From JADYZU01 sp964540965 (GTDB lineage Bacteria > Pseudomonadota > Alphaproteobacteria > Rhodobacterales > Rhodobacteraceae): DNA of 64,000 nucleotides. The stretch's first letter is position 1; every line of letters begins with the position of its first letter. Positions 34,131 to 45,523 of this stretch are shown piece after piece. The notes below the pieces were generated by a model, which saw only the letters and a list, made by a program, of their open reading frames with translations, ran no database searches and was not told the origin of the DNA. The position numbers and the translations under genes were made by a program. The DNA lies in assembly GCA_964540965.1 (NCBI GenBank), contig CAZIOT010000009.1, positions 62,001 through 126,000 of the forward strand, written 5' to 3'.

Positions 34131-36535
34131 TCCAGGTTGCAGGCGCGGCCGACCTTTCCGGCCGCTGGGAATTGCGCGACGAAACCGGAGAGTTCGCCTG
34201 CCCGGTCACCCTGCCCGGCGACGGCATCACCGCGCTGCAGGAGGCCGGGCTGATCGCCGACCCCTACTGGGGGCGCAACGAATACGACACCCGCTGGATC
34301 GCCGACCGCGACTGGACCGCGCGGCGGGTCTTCACGCTGGACCGCACCGATGTGGAACTGGTGGTGGACGGGCTGGATTGCGTCTGCACGATCTGGGTGA
34401 ACGAAAAGCTTGCCCTGACCACCCGCAACGCCTTTCGCCGGTTCCGCGCCGACCTGTCGCGGATGGCGCAGCGGGGCGAGAACGTGATCGAGATCACCTT
34501 CCATTCCGCCACCCGCGCCGCGAACGAGGCGCAGGCGGATCAGCCGTTCTTCGTGCCCTATGCCGAGCAGAACTGCCCGATCCCGAACGGCAACATGCTG
34601 CGCAAGCCCGCGTGCGATTTCGGCTGGGACTGGAATATCGCGCTGGCCCCCTTTGGCGTGACCGGCGCGCTGCGGATCGAGCCGATCGGGCCGCGGATCG
34701 GTGATATCCTCGTCCACCAGACCCATCTGGCCGACCGGATCGAGGTGGCGCTGTCGGTGTCCTGCGCCCATATCCCCGACGGTACTCTGCTGACCGCCAC
34801 GCTGTGCGGCGTCACCGCGACGGCCCCGGTCGTCGCCGGTCGCGCATTCCCGGTGCTGGCGGTGCGCGGGGCGGAATTGTGGTGGCCGGCGGGGCAGGGT
34901 GCCCCCACCCTGCACGACCTGAACGTGACCTGCGCGGGCGCGACGGCCACCCGCCGCATCGGCCTGCGCGACCTGTCGCTTATCACCGAAAAGGATGCGG
35001 CGGGCCTGTCCTTTGGCTTTCGCGTCAACGGCCGCGATGTCTTTGCCAAGGGGGCGAACTGGATTCCGGCGGACGCGCTGGCCGGGCGGATCACCCCCGA
35101 AAAGACCCGCGGCCTGCTGCAATCCGCCGTCGACGCCAACATGAACATGATCCGCGTCTGGGGCGGCGGCCGGTATGAACCGGACAGCTTTTACGACGCC
35201 TGCGACGAGCTGGGCCTGATGGTCTGGCAGGATTTCATGTTCGCCTGCAACCTCTACCCCTCTACCCCCGATTTCCTGGCCGAGATCGAGGCCGAGGTGA
35301 AGGACAACGTCGCCCGGCTTCAGCATCACGCAAGCCTTGCCCTCTGGTGCGGCGACAACGAACTGATCGGGGCGCTGACCTGGTTTCCGGAAAGCCGCAA
35401 GGACCGCGACCGCTATCTGGTGAACTACGACCGGCTGAACCGCTGCATCGAAGCCGCTCTCAAGGCGACCGATCCAGATGCGAACTGGTGGCCCTCCAGC
35501 CCCAGCCCCGGCCCGATGAATTTCGGCGACGCCTGGCACGATGACGGATCGGGCGACATGCATTTCTGGTCGGTCTGGCACGAAGGGCGCGACTTTGACC
35601 ATTACCGCGACGTAAGCCCGCGATTCTGTTCGGAATTCGGCTTCCAGTCCTATCCGTCGATGCCGGTGATCGAACGCTTTGCCGACCCCGCCGACCGCAA
35701 CATCGCCGCGCCGGTGTTCGAAAGCCACCAGAAGAACAAGGGCGGCAACGCCCGGATCGCGGAAACCATGTTCCGCTATTTCCGCTGGCCCGAACGGTTC
35801 GCCGATTTCGTCTGGCTCAGCCAGATCCAGCAGGGCATGGCGATCAAGACCGCGGTGACGCATTGGCGCAGCCTCAAGCCGCATTGCATGGGCACGCTGT
35901 ATTGGCAGCTCAATGACACCTGGCCGGTCTGTTCGTGGTCCTCGCTGGATTACGGCGGCGGGTGGAAGATGCTGCATTACATGGCGCAGCAGTTCTTCCA
36001 GCCGGTGATCGTGACCGCGGTGCCCCAGGGCGATGCCATCGCCCTCAGGGCGGTCAGCGACCTGCCCGAACCGCTGCGGCTGACCGTGCGCTGGCTTGCC
36101 GCGTCGGTCTCGGGTCCGGTGCGCGACCTTGGGGTGGCGACGGTCGATGTCGGCCCCGATGCCGCGGTGACGGCCGCCATGGTGCCGCCGGATACGCTGG
36201 CCGAGGACGAGGTTCTGGCCATCATCTGGGAGGGCGGCGGTCAGGGCGGCGACGATGTCCACGCGCCGCGGCCGTGGAAAAGCTATGACCTGCGCCCCTC
36301 GGGCCTGACCCAGCGCGTCGCGCAAGAGGATGGCCGCTGGCGCGTGACGGTCGGGGCCGCGGCCCCCGCCTTTTACGTCACGGTGGAGGCCGATGTGCCC
36401 GGCCGGTTCGACATGAACGCCTTCACCCTGTTCCCCGGTTTCGACGGCACCGTGACCTTCACGCCCGACGATCCCGCCGCACAGCCCCGTTTTACCCTGC
36501 GCGACCTGTGGTCCGCGACCACCGCGCAGCCTTAG
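34127..36535 (+). CDS. GH2 beta-mannosidase
   Basis: 802 residues. A GH2 sugar-binding jelly roll (DLSGRWELRDETGEF, VVDGLDCVCTIWVNEKLA) is followed by an immunoglobulin-like domain and a TIM barrel with acid/base E412 in LALWCGDNELIG and nucleophile E503 in FCSEFGFQSYPSMP. KGANWIPADAL and VWGGGRYEPDSFYDACDELG are typical of exo-beta-mannosidases. No signal peptide, so it acts on imported manno-oligosaccharides or mannosides in the cytoplasm. GTG start overlapping the ATPase stop (GTGA). Beta-mannosidase is favoured over beta-galactosidase or glucuronidase by these motifs and by length. Confidence 0.92.
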   Translation: MIQVAGAADLSGRWELRDETGEFACPVTLPGDGITALQEAGLIADPYWGRNEYDTRWIADRDWTARRVFTLDRTDVELVVDGLDCVCTIWVNEKLALTTRNAFRRFRADLSRMAQRGENVIEITFHSATRAANEAQADQPFFVPYAEQNCPIPNGNMLRKPACDFGWDWNIALAPFGVTGALRIEPIGPRIGDILVHQTHLADRIEVALSVSCAHIPDGTLLTATLCGVTATAPVVAGRAFPVLAVRGAELWWPAGQGAPTLHDLNVTCAGATATRRIGLRDLSLITEKDAAGLSFGFRVNGRDVFAKGANWIPADALAGRITPEKTRGLLQSAVDANMNMIRVWGGGRYEPDSFYDACDELGLMVWQDFMFACNLYPSTPDFLAEIEAEVKDNVARLQHHASLALWCGDNELIGALTWFPESRKDRDRYLVNYDRLNRCIEAALKATDPDANWWPSSPSPGPMNFGDAWHDDGSGDMHFWSVWHEGRDFDHYRDVSPRFCSEFGFQSYPSMPVIERFADPADRNIAAPVFESHQKNKGGNARIAETMFRYFRWPERFADFVWLSQIQQGMAIKTAVTHWRSLKPHCMGTLYWQLNDTWPVCSWSSLDYGGGWKMLHYMAQQFFQPVIVTAVPQGDAIALRAVSDLPEPLRLTVRWLAASVSGPVRDLGVATVDVGPDAAVTAAMVPPDTLAEDEVLAIIWEGGGQGGDDVHAPRPWKSYDLRPSGLTQRVAQEDGRWRVTVGAAAPAFYVTVEADVPGRFDMNAFTLFPGFDGTVTFTPDDPAAQPRFTLRDLWSATTAQP

Positions 36536-36548
36536 GAAAGGACGACCC

Positions 36549-37286
36549 ATGGCGACCATCGCCTATCAGCTTTACTGCTCGCGCAACTTCGGCCCGCTCG
36601 ACAAGACGCTTTCCATGCTGGCCAAGGCCGGCTTTACCGCGACCGAGGGGTATGGCGGGCTTTACGACCAGCTTGACGCGCTGAAGGCCGGGCTGGATGC
36701 CAACGGGCTGACCATGCCCTCGGGGCATTTCGCCATCGACATGGTGGAAAACGACCCCGCGCGGGCAGTGCAGGTTGCCCGCACCCTGGGCATGGACAAG
36801 GTGTTCATCCCCTGGATCCATCCCGACCAGCGCCCGACCGACAAGGCCGGCTGGGCCGCCTTCGGCGCGCGTCTGGCGCGGATCGGCAAGCCGGTGCAGG
36901 ATGCCGGGTTCGCCTATGGCTGGCACAACCACGATTTCGAGCTGGTCGATCTGGGCGGCGGCGAAACCCCGCTGGACCTGATCGCCGCGGCGGGCGTGGA
37001 CCTTGAGCTTGACCTGGGCTGGGTCGGCGTCGCCGGCAAGGACCGGGTGGCCGAGCTGAGGAAATTCGGCAGCAAGGTCAAAGCCGTGCATGTCAAGGAC
37101 CGCGCGCCTGCCGGCACCACGGCCGAGGACGGCTGGGCCGATGTCGGCCACGGCACCACCGACTGGGCGCCGATCAAGGCGCAGCTTGATGCGCTGGGCG
37201 TCAGCCATTTCGTGATCGAACATGACAATCCGGCCGATGACGCGCGCTTTGCCGCGCGGTCGCTGGCCACGGTCAAGGGCTGGTAA
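36549..37286 (+). CDS. sugar phosphate isomerase/epimerase (xylose-isomerase-like TIM barrel)
   Basis: 245 residues. AP-endonuclease-2/xylose isomerase-like barrel with metal-site stretches FAYGWHNHDFELVDL, VDLELDLGWVGVAGKD, KVKAVHVKDRAP and FVIEHDNPADD. Members isomerise or epimerise sugars, and some act as lyases on 3-keto-glycosides made by Gfo/Idh dehydrogenases. It starts 13 bases after the beta-mannosidase (AGGAAAGGA ribosome site) and is directly followed by such a dehydrogenase. Reaction not assignable from sequence alone. Confidence 0.88.
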   Translation: MATIAYQLYCSRNFGPLDKTLSMLAKAGFTATEGYGGLYDQLDALKAGLDANGLTMPSGHFAIDMVENDPARAVQVARTLGMDKVFIPWIHPDQRPTDKAGWAAFGARLARIGKPVQDAGFAYGWHNHDFELVDLGGGETPLDLIAAAGVDLELDLGWVGVAGKDRVAELRKFGSKVKAVHVKDRAPAGTTAEDGWADVGHGTTDWAPIKAQLDALGVSHFVIEHDNPADDARFAARSLATVKGW

Positions 37287-37288
37287 TC

Positions 37289-38422
37289 ATGGCGAAACTC
37301 GGTGTCGGCATCATCGGATGCGGCAATATCTCGACCGCGTATCTGAACCTCGCGCCGCTGTTCCGGTCGCTCGAGGTGCGGGCGGTTGCGGATATCAACC
37401 CGGCGGCTGCCAGGGCGCGGGCCGCAGAATTCGGCGTGCGCGCGGAAACGGTCGATGATCTTCTGGCCGCGGGCGATGTCGATGTGATCGTCAACCTGAC
37501 GGTGCCGGCGGTGCATTACGAGGTGTCAAAGGCGATCCTGAACGCCGGCAAGCACGCCTATTCGGAAAAGCCGTTGGTGCTGACGCTGGATGAGGGCCGC
37601 GATCTGGTCGACCTTGCCGCGAAAAAGCGCCTGCGTCTGGGGTCGGCCCCCGACACCTTTCTTGGCGGCGCGCATCAGGCGGCGCGGGCGGCCATCGACG
37701 ACGGCCGCATCGGCCGGGTCGTCGCCGGATCCTGCCATGTGATGAGCCGCGGGATGGAGGCCTGGCACCCAAACCCCGATTTCTTCTTTCAGCCCGGCGG
37801 CGGGCCGGTGCTGGACCTTGGCCCCTATTACATCACCGATCTGATCCAGTTGATCGGGCCGGTGAAATCGGTCGCGGCGCTGGCCAATGCGTCTTTCCCG
37901 ACGCGGACCATCGGCAATGGCGACAGGCTGGGGCAGACGGTGCCGGTGGACACGCCGACCAATATCCACGCGCTGCTGGAATTCGCCAACGGCGCCACGG
38001 TCACTTTGTCGGCGTCCTGGGACGTGTGGAAGAACCGGCATCCGAACATGGAGCTTTATGGCACCGACGCCTCGCTTTACGTTCCCGATCCGAATTTCTT
38101 CGGCGGCGAGGTGCAGATTGCCGGCGGCGAGGGCGATCCGGTCGACCTCGACACCGCCAGCCATCCGTTCGGCAAGCCGAACATGCAGGACGGGCAGGGG
38201 CGCGACCGGGCGAATTACCGCTGTGCCGGGCTGGCCGACATGGCGGCGGCGATCGACGAGGGGCGGCAGCACCGCTGCAATGCCGATCTCGCGGTCCATG
38301 CCGTCGATGTGATGACCGGCATCCTGCGCGCCGGGGCGGAACGGCGGTTCGTCGGGCTGACCACCACCTGCGAGCGCCCGGCGGCGCTGTCGGCGGCCGA
38401 GGCGCAGGCGCTGCTGGCCTGA
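37289..38422 (+). CDS. Gfo/Idh/MocA family oxidoreductase
   Basis: 377 residues. NAD(P)-binding motif LGVGIIGCGNISTAYLNLAP, active-site YSEKPLVLTLDEGRDLV, and C-terminal catalytic domain with GGGPVLDLGPYYITDLIQLI (the G-P-x-D-x-G-x-Y pattern). It differs clearly from the family member at 3188-4243. Two bases separate it from the isomerase stop. As last gene of the beta-mannoside operon it probably oxidises or reduces the imported glycoside or released sugar. Followed by a bidirectional hairpin terminator. Confidence 0.92.
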   Translation: MAKLGVGIIGCGNISTAYLNLAPLFRSLEVRAVADINPAAARARAAEFGVRAETVDDLLAAGDVDVIVNLTVPAVHYEVSKAILNAGKHAYSEKPLVLTLDEGRDLVDLAAKKRLRLGSAPDTFLGGAHQAARAAIDDGRIGRVVAGSCHVMSRGMEAWHPNPDFFFQPGGGPVLDLGPYYITDLIQLIGPVKSVAALANASFPTRTIGNGDRLGQTVPVDTPTNIHALLEFANGATVTLSASWDVWKNRHPNMELYGTDASLYVPDPNFFGGEVQIAGGEGDPVDLDTASHPFGKPNMQDGQGRDRANYRCAGLADMAAAIDEGRQHRCNADLAVHAVDVMTGILRAGAERRFVGLTTTCERPAALSAAEAQALLA

Positions 38423-38444
38423 CGCGCGGGCCATCGCGAAAAGG

Positions 38445-38465
38445 GGGGCGGGTAAAACCCGCCCT
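38445..38465. terminator. bidirectional terminator hairpin
   Basis: GGGCGGGT (38446-38453) pairs with ACCCGCCC (38457-38464) around AAA, with AAAA before and T-poor CTT after. It lies between the end of the sugar operon and the convergent hypothetical gene. Confidence 0.7.
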
Positions 38466-38469
38466 GCCT

Positions 38470-39246
38470 TCAGTTCGTCTTCACCGGCTGCGGGTCCAGC
38501 GCCCGCCATTCGGTCGCCAGCCGCGCCGCGCGCATCTTCTGGATCGGGGTCGAGGTTTCGGGGCCGCCCTGCGCCACCAGTTCGGCCTGCAGTTCGTCGA
38601 ACGCCTTGGCCAGCGCGGCGCGGCGCATGCCAAGGGTGGCGGGCGCCCTGGCCGGGACGATGAAACCGGGGCGCATGGCGTTCACATCGACCCCGGCGGC
38701 CACCGCGGCCTCATGCGCCGCGGTATCGGGGATCACGCCCAATTCGGCGTGAAAGCCGACCTGCGCCGGCAGCAGGATATAGGCGGCAAGGTTGCGGGCG
38801 GCATTCTCGATCTTGACCGCCGAAAAGTCGGTGTACATGCGGATGCGGTAAGAGGCGGTGGCGTTCAGCGGGCGGAACTCTTCGAACGGCACCGTCTTGC
38901 GGTTCAGCTCGACCACGCGGTTCATCGCGCCCATCAATTCGTTCAGCGATTTGGCGCCCGTCGCCTTGAGGAACCGCTTCGCCATGCTGGTCGATGGCGC
39001 CTCGGCCTTGACAAGCCGGCCTTCGGCATCGGTCCTGGGCACGAAGAAGGTCAGGCCGTTCGGCAGAACCGCGGCGCGGTTTTCGAACAGGGGGGTCAGG
39101 GCCTTGCCGGACTTCGCCACGGCGTCCCATTCCCAGATGTCGCGCAGGATCGCCTGCATCAGCACCGGGTCGGACAACAGCGCAAGGCGCACCGGCCCCG
39201 GCACCGGGGTCACCTCAAAGTCGATCTGGTTGATCTTGATCCGCAT
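38470..39246 (-). CDS. conserved-looking hypothetical protein
   Basis: 258 residues that I cannot assign to a family. No signal peptide or membrane segment. It opens MRIKINQIDFEVTPVPGPVR, contains NRVVELNRKTVPFEEFRPL and SYRIRMYTDFSAVKIENAAR, and ends in a helical, Ala/Arg-rich region (MRRAALAKAFDELQAELVAQ). Start at ATG 39246, preceded by GGAGGG on the minus strand. It follows rlmN on the same strand, but the palindrome at 39296-39321 lies between them and may end the rlmN transcript. Function unknown. Confidence 0.75.
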   Translation of the reverse strand: MRIKINQIDFEVTPVPGPVRLALLSDPVLMQAILRDIWEWDAVAKSGKALTPLFENRAAVLPNGLTFFVPRTDAEGRLVKAEAPSTSMAKRFLKATGAKSLNELMGAMNRVVELNRKTVPFEEFRPLNATASYRIRMYTDFSAVKIENAARNLAAYILLPAQVGFHAELGVIPDTAAHEAAVAAGVDVNAMRPGFIVPARAPATLGMRRAALAKAFDELQAELVAQGGPETSTPIQKMRAARLATEWRALDPQPVKTN

Positions 39247-39295
39247 CGCTGCCCTCCGCTTTTGCCCGCCTTCTACCGCGGGCGTGCCGGGAAGG

Positions 39296-39317
39296 GTAGG
39301 GTGGGTCTTGACCCACC

Positions 39318-39321
<4 letters not shown>
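39296..39321. repeat. second copy of palindrome, supplying the rlmN stop codon
   Basis: GTAGGGTGGGTC (39296-39307) and GACCCACCTTAC (39310-39321), 2-base spacer, differing from the copy at 26542-26567 by one base in the left arm (still a G-U pair in RNA) and in the spacer. The TTA of the right arm is the TAA stop of rlmN on the minus strand, exactly as in the first copy. Confidence 0.9.
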
Positions 39322-40514
<1,193 letters not shown>

Positions 40515-40581
40515 GTCAACCTGGAGGGCGGGGGTCAGAGGCGGCACATAACACCGATGCGGCGATTTTCCAAGCCGCGCG

Positions 40582-41082
40582 TCAGGCCCCGGAACACAGT
40601 ATCGCCGCCCGCGCCGCCGCATCGGCGAAACCCGCGAGTGCAAAGGTGACGGTGACGGGCACCGCGCCTTCGGCGACCAGCGACATGCCGGCGGTCTCGG
40701 CGCGGCCCATGGCCTCGATGGCGCGGATGTCGTCGGCGGGGTCGGCGGTCCAGGCCCAGTCGCCATCGGTGAACATCGGTATCCGCACCTCGGCCGCGGT
40801 CAGGGCCAGCGCGCTGCCCGCGGCAATCGGATGGCCACCGGCGCGGAACGTCACCTGCCCGGCGGTATTCTCGCGCCAGGTGACCAGCATCTGCGAGGCG
40901 TCGCCGCTGCTGCCCTCGGGCCAGCCGGTTTCGGTGGCGGCGGTGGCAAAGGCGATGCACTGGCGCGGTTCGTCATCGACATAGACCGCCCAGGCACCAA
41001 AGACCTCGGCCCGCTGCGCCTGCTGCGCGGCGGCCGTTCCGGCCAGAACGGTCAGGACCAGCGCGGCACTCAGCCGCTGCAT
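40582..41082 (-). CDS. IalB-like periplasmic protein, third of cluster (divergent copy)
   Basis: 166 residues with a signal peptide (MQRLSAALVLTVLAGTAAA). The mature part follows the invasion-associated locus B pattern: FGAWAVYVDDEPRQCIAFAT, a central beta core QVTFRAGGHPIAAGSAL, FTDGDWAWTADPADDIRAIE and a terminal cysteine. It is clearly more divergent from its two neighbours than they are from each other, lacking for example RDGQPVEVSRGE. It starts 13 bases inside the end of the preceding gene. Periplasmic; function in free-living bacteria unknown. Confidence 0.85.
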   Translation of the reverse strand: MQRLSAALVLTVLAGTAAAQQAQRAEVFGAWAVYVDDEPRQCIAFATAATETGWPEGSSGDASQMLVTWRENTAGQVTFRAGGHPIAAGSALALTAAEVRIPMFTDGDWAWTADPADDIRAIEAMGRAETAGMSLVAEGAVPVTVTFALAGFADAAARAAILCSGA

Positions 41083-41591
41083 CGCGTCCGCGCCTCGTCG
41101 ACCGAGGCGGTAAAGCCCAGAAGGCTGAACGTGTCCTGCGTCTGGGTGCCGCGTCCGGACACGCCGGTCAGGATCGCCGAACTGCCCGAACGCATGGCCG
41201 CGACGATACGGGCGTCATCTTCGGCCGTGGCGGGCCAGGCCCATTCGCCTTCGGTGAACAGCGTGTATTGCGTGCCGCCGATGTCGAGCGTCACCGTCGA
41301 ATTGGCGGCAAAGGGATAGCCGCCGGTGAAGGTGACCTGCCCGTCAACGCCTTCGCCCGGGCGGTAGAACACGAACAGCAGGGTTTCGCCGCGCGACACC
41401 TCGACCGGCTGGCCGTCGCGGGTGTTGAGCGATTCCTTGGGTGCCGAGACCGCAAAGCATTCGGTCGGTTCGGTTTCCTGGAACACGCTCCAGTCCGTCG
41501 TGGCGGCGACGCGGTTGTCGGTGGTTTCCTGCGCCAGACCTTGCGTCGCGCAGGTGGCGGTCAGCAATGCCAGCAGGGTCAGCTTGCGCAT
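41070..41591 (-). CDS. IalB-family periplasmic protein, second of cluster
   Basis: 173 residues with a signal peptide (MRKLTLLALLTATCATQGLA, cut near QETT). The core TDWSVFQETEPTECFAVSAP, VSRGETLLFVFYRPGEGVDG, GYPFAANSTVTLDIGGTQYT and FTEGEWAWPATAEDDARIVA defines the IalB family, with one cysteine near each end (C in TECF, C in RTRC) that may form a disulfide. The mature part is about 90 % identical by eye to the product of the upstream gene. It overlaps both neighbours by 13 bases, so all three are translated as one unit. Confidence 0.88.
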   Translation of the reverse strand: MRKLTLLALLTATCATQGLAQETTDNRVAATTDWSVFQETEPTECFAVSAPKESLNTRDGQPVEVSRGETLLFVFYRPGEGVDGQVTFTGGYPFAANSTVTLDIGGTQYTLFTEGEWAWPATAEDDARIVAAMRSGSSAILTGVSGRGTQTQDTFSLLGFTASVDEARTRCSG

Positions 41592-42106
41592 CTGGTCCTC
41601 GCTTCGTCTACGGTTGCCGTGAAACCCAGAAGGCTGAACGTGTCCTGCGTCTGGGTACCGCGTCCCGACACGCCGGTCAGGATCGCCGAACTGCCCGAGC
41701 GCATCGCGGCGACGATACGGGCGTCATCCTCGGGCGTGGCGGGCCAGGCCCATTCGCCTTCGGTGAACAGGGTGTATTGCGTGCCGCCGATGTCGAGCGA
41801 GACCTCAGAGCCTTCGGCAAAGGGATAGCCGCCGGTGAAGGTCACCTGCCCGTCGACGCCTTCGGCCGGGCGGTAGAACACGAACAGCAGGGTTTCGCCG
41901 CGCGACACCTCGACCGGCTGGCCGTCGCGGGTGTTGGCCTGTTCCTTGGGCGCCGATACGGCAAAGCACTCGGTCGGATCGGTTTCCTCGAACACGCTCC
42001 AGTCCGTCGTGGCGGCGACCTGGTTGGTGGTGGTCTCTTGCGCCTGGGCGGTGTGGGCGGCCAATGCCACGCCGATCGCCACCGCGCGAGCCAGTCCGTT
42101 CCTCAT
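41579..42106 (-). CDS. IalB-family periplasmic protein, first of cluster
   Basis: 175 residues with a signal peptide (MRNGLARAVAIGVALAAHTA, cut near QAQETT). Core TDWSVFEETDPTECFAVSAP, GYPFAEGSEVSLDIGGTQYT and GSSAILTGVSGRGTQTQDTF nearly match the next gene, down to the DNA at the 3' end. The signal peptides differ, so the recent duplication or gene conversion covers the mature region. ATG 42106 chosen at the signal peptide with GGAGG a few bases before. Head of the trio, divergent from the asparaginase gene. Confidence 0.88.
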   Translation of the reverse strand: MRNGLARAVAIGVALAAHTAQAQETTTNQVAATTDWSVFEETDPTECFAVSAPKEQANTRDGQPVEVSRGETLLFVFYRPAEGVDGQVTFTGGYPFAEGSEVSLDIGGTQYTLFTEGEWAWPATPEDDARIVAAMRSGSSAILTGVSGRGTQTQDTFSLLGFTATVDEARTRCAS

Positions 42107-42287
42107 TGCCCAGCCTCCAAGCTGTTCCTGCCTCTGCCGCCGGTCCGGCGCCTGATCTGCGCCTTTTGTCTCTGGAAGGGCGGCTGTCAACCCGATAGCG
42201 GTAGGTCTAACGCAGAACCCGCGCCGGGGAAAACCCCCGCAGGGTCACAAGGCTGCGCGGATTCATGCCAAGAGGGGGCTGGGGGCG

Positions 42288-43280
42288 ATGGGACAGGCGG
42301 TCGATCTGGTCGAGGTCTGGCGCGGCGGGCGGCTGGAATGCGTGCATCGCGGCCATGCGGTGATCCTGCGCGACGGCGTGGTCGAGGCCGCCTGGGGCGA
42401 TCCCGATTGCGTGATCTATCCGCGATCCTCGGCCAAGATGATCCAGGCGCTGCCCCTGGTCGAATCGGGCGCGGCCGACCGCCATGACCTGTCACAGGAC
42501 CGGCTGGCGCTGGCCTGCGCCAGCCATATCGGCGCCGCCTATCACACCGACCGGGTGCGCGCCTGGCTGAACGACATCGGCCTGTCGGACGGCGATTTCC
42601 GCTGCGGCGCGCACGAGCCGGGCGACCGCGCCGCGCGCGACGCGCTGGTCCGCGCCGGGACCGCGCCCTGCCAGTACCACAACAATTGTTCCGGCAAACA
42701 TGCCGGGTTCCTGACCCTGAACCTGCATCTGGGTGCCGGATCGGAATATGTCGAACCCGACCATCCAGTGCAAAAGGCCGTGCGCGAGGCGTTCGAGGAC
42801 GTGACGGGCGAGCCATCGCCCGGCTACGGCATCGACGGTTGCTCGGCGCCGAATTTCGCCACCACCGTCACCGGGCTGGCCCGCGCGATGGAGCGGTTTG
42901 CGACCGCCGGCGACCGCAGCGGCGCGCGCGCGGCGGCGCAGGGCCGGCTCGTTCAGGCCATGATGGCCTTTCCCGAACTGATTGCCGGCGAGACGCGGGC
43001 CTGCACCGAACTGATGCGCGCGACGGGCGGCAAGGTCGCGATCAAGGGCGGGGCCGAAGGCGTCTATGTCGCGATCATCCCCGAACGGCGGACGGGCATC
43101 GCGCTCAAGATCACCGATGGCGCTTCCCGCGCGTCCGAGGCGGTGATGGCGGCGCTGCTGATCCGGCTGGGGGCGCTGGACCCGGCCCATCCGGCCGCGG
43201 CGACCCGCGTGAACGCGCCGCAGACAAACTGGCGCGGGCTGGTGACCGGCGAGATCCGGGTGGTGCCGGGGCTGATCTAG
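42288..43280 (+). CDS. L-asparaginase II (thermolabile, AnsA-like)
   Basis: 330 residues. Motifs of the class II asparaginase family related to the inducible Rhizobium enzyme: YPRSSAKMIQALPLVESGA, LACASHIGAAYHTDR, PCQYHNNCSGKHAGFL and PGYGIDGCSAPNFATTVTGL. The RSSAK serine-lysine pair is the proposed catalytic site of this beta-lactamase-like fold. It deamidates asparagine to aspartate in the cytoplasm. The ATG is preceded by AGGGGGCTGGGGGCG. It is divergent from the IalB trio and stands alone. Confidence 0.93.
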   Translation: MGQAVDLVEVWRGGRLECVHRGHAVILRDGVVEAAWGDPDCVIYPRSSAKMIQALPLVESGAADRHDLSQDRLALACASHIGAAYHTDRVRAWLNDIGLSDGDFRCGAHEPGDRAARDALVRAGTAPCQYHNNCSGKHAGFLTLNLHLGAGSEYVEPDHPVQKAVREAFEDVTGEPSPGYGIDGCSAPNFATTVTGLARAMERFATAGDRSGARAAAQGRLVQAMMAFPELIAGETRACTELMRATGGKVAIKGGAEGVYVAIIPERRTGIALKITDGASRASEAVMAALLIRLGALDPAHPAAATRVNAPQTNWRGLVTGEIRVVPGLI

Positions 43281-43314
43281 GCCCGGCGACCGGACGGTTC
43301 TGGCACCGGGCTTT
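43281..43314 (+). terminator. possible stem-loop after asparaginase gene
   Basis: GCCCGG (43281-43286) pairs with CCGGGC (43306-43311), followed by TTTG. It starts at the base after the stop codon. The 19-base loop makes this only a tentative terminator. Confidence 0.4.
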
Positions 43315-43397
43315 GAAGGCCGTTGGCGTTTCCAGCCTTGTTGACCGATTCTTCATTCCTGTAAGCAAGGCTGCGAGCAGTCTGAAGAAACGGTGCC

Positions 43398-45431
<2,034 letters not shown>

Positions 45432-45447
45432 GGGCGCCCGCGGATTT

Positions 45448-45479
45448 CGGGACGGCCCGCGCGGCGGGCAGGCGTCCCG
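45448..45479. other. two-part stem-loop between recQ and yaaA
   Basis: Outer arms CGGGACG (45448-45454) and CGTCCCG (45473-45479) enclose inner arms GCCCGC (45455-45460) and GCGGGC (45464-45469) with a 3-base bulge. There is no T-run, so its role (terminator or RNA structure) is open. Confidence 0.45.
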
Positions 45480-45523
45480 GTTGCGCCCTTGACGGGGGCG
45501 GCGGCGAACGGCACTCCAATCCC

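Noticed and set aside
33857..36559. 900-codon open frame opposite the beta-mannosidase and ATPase genes
   Set aside because: Composition typical of an antisense frame; it covers two well-supported overlapping genes.
40582..42106. CRISPR or other short tandem array in the repetitive IalB stretch
   Set aside because: The repeat unit is a whole gene of about 500 bases, not short spaced repeats.
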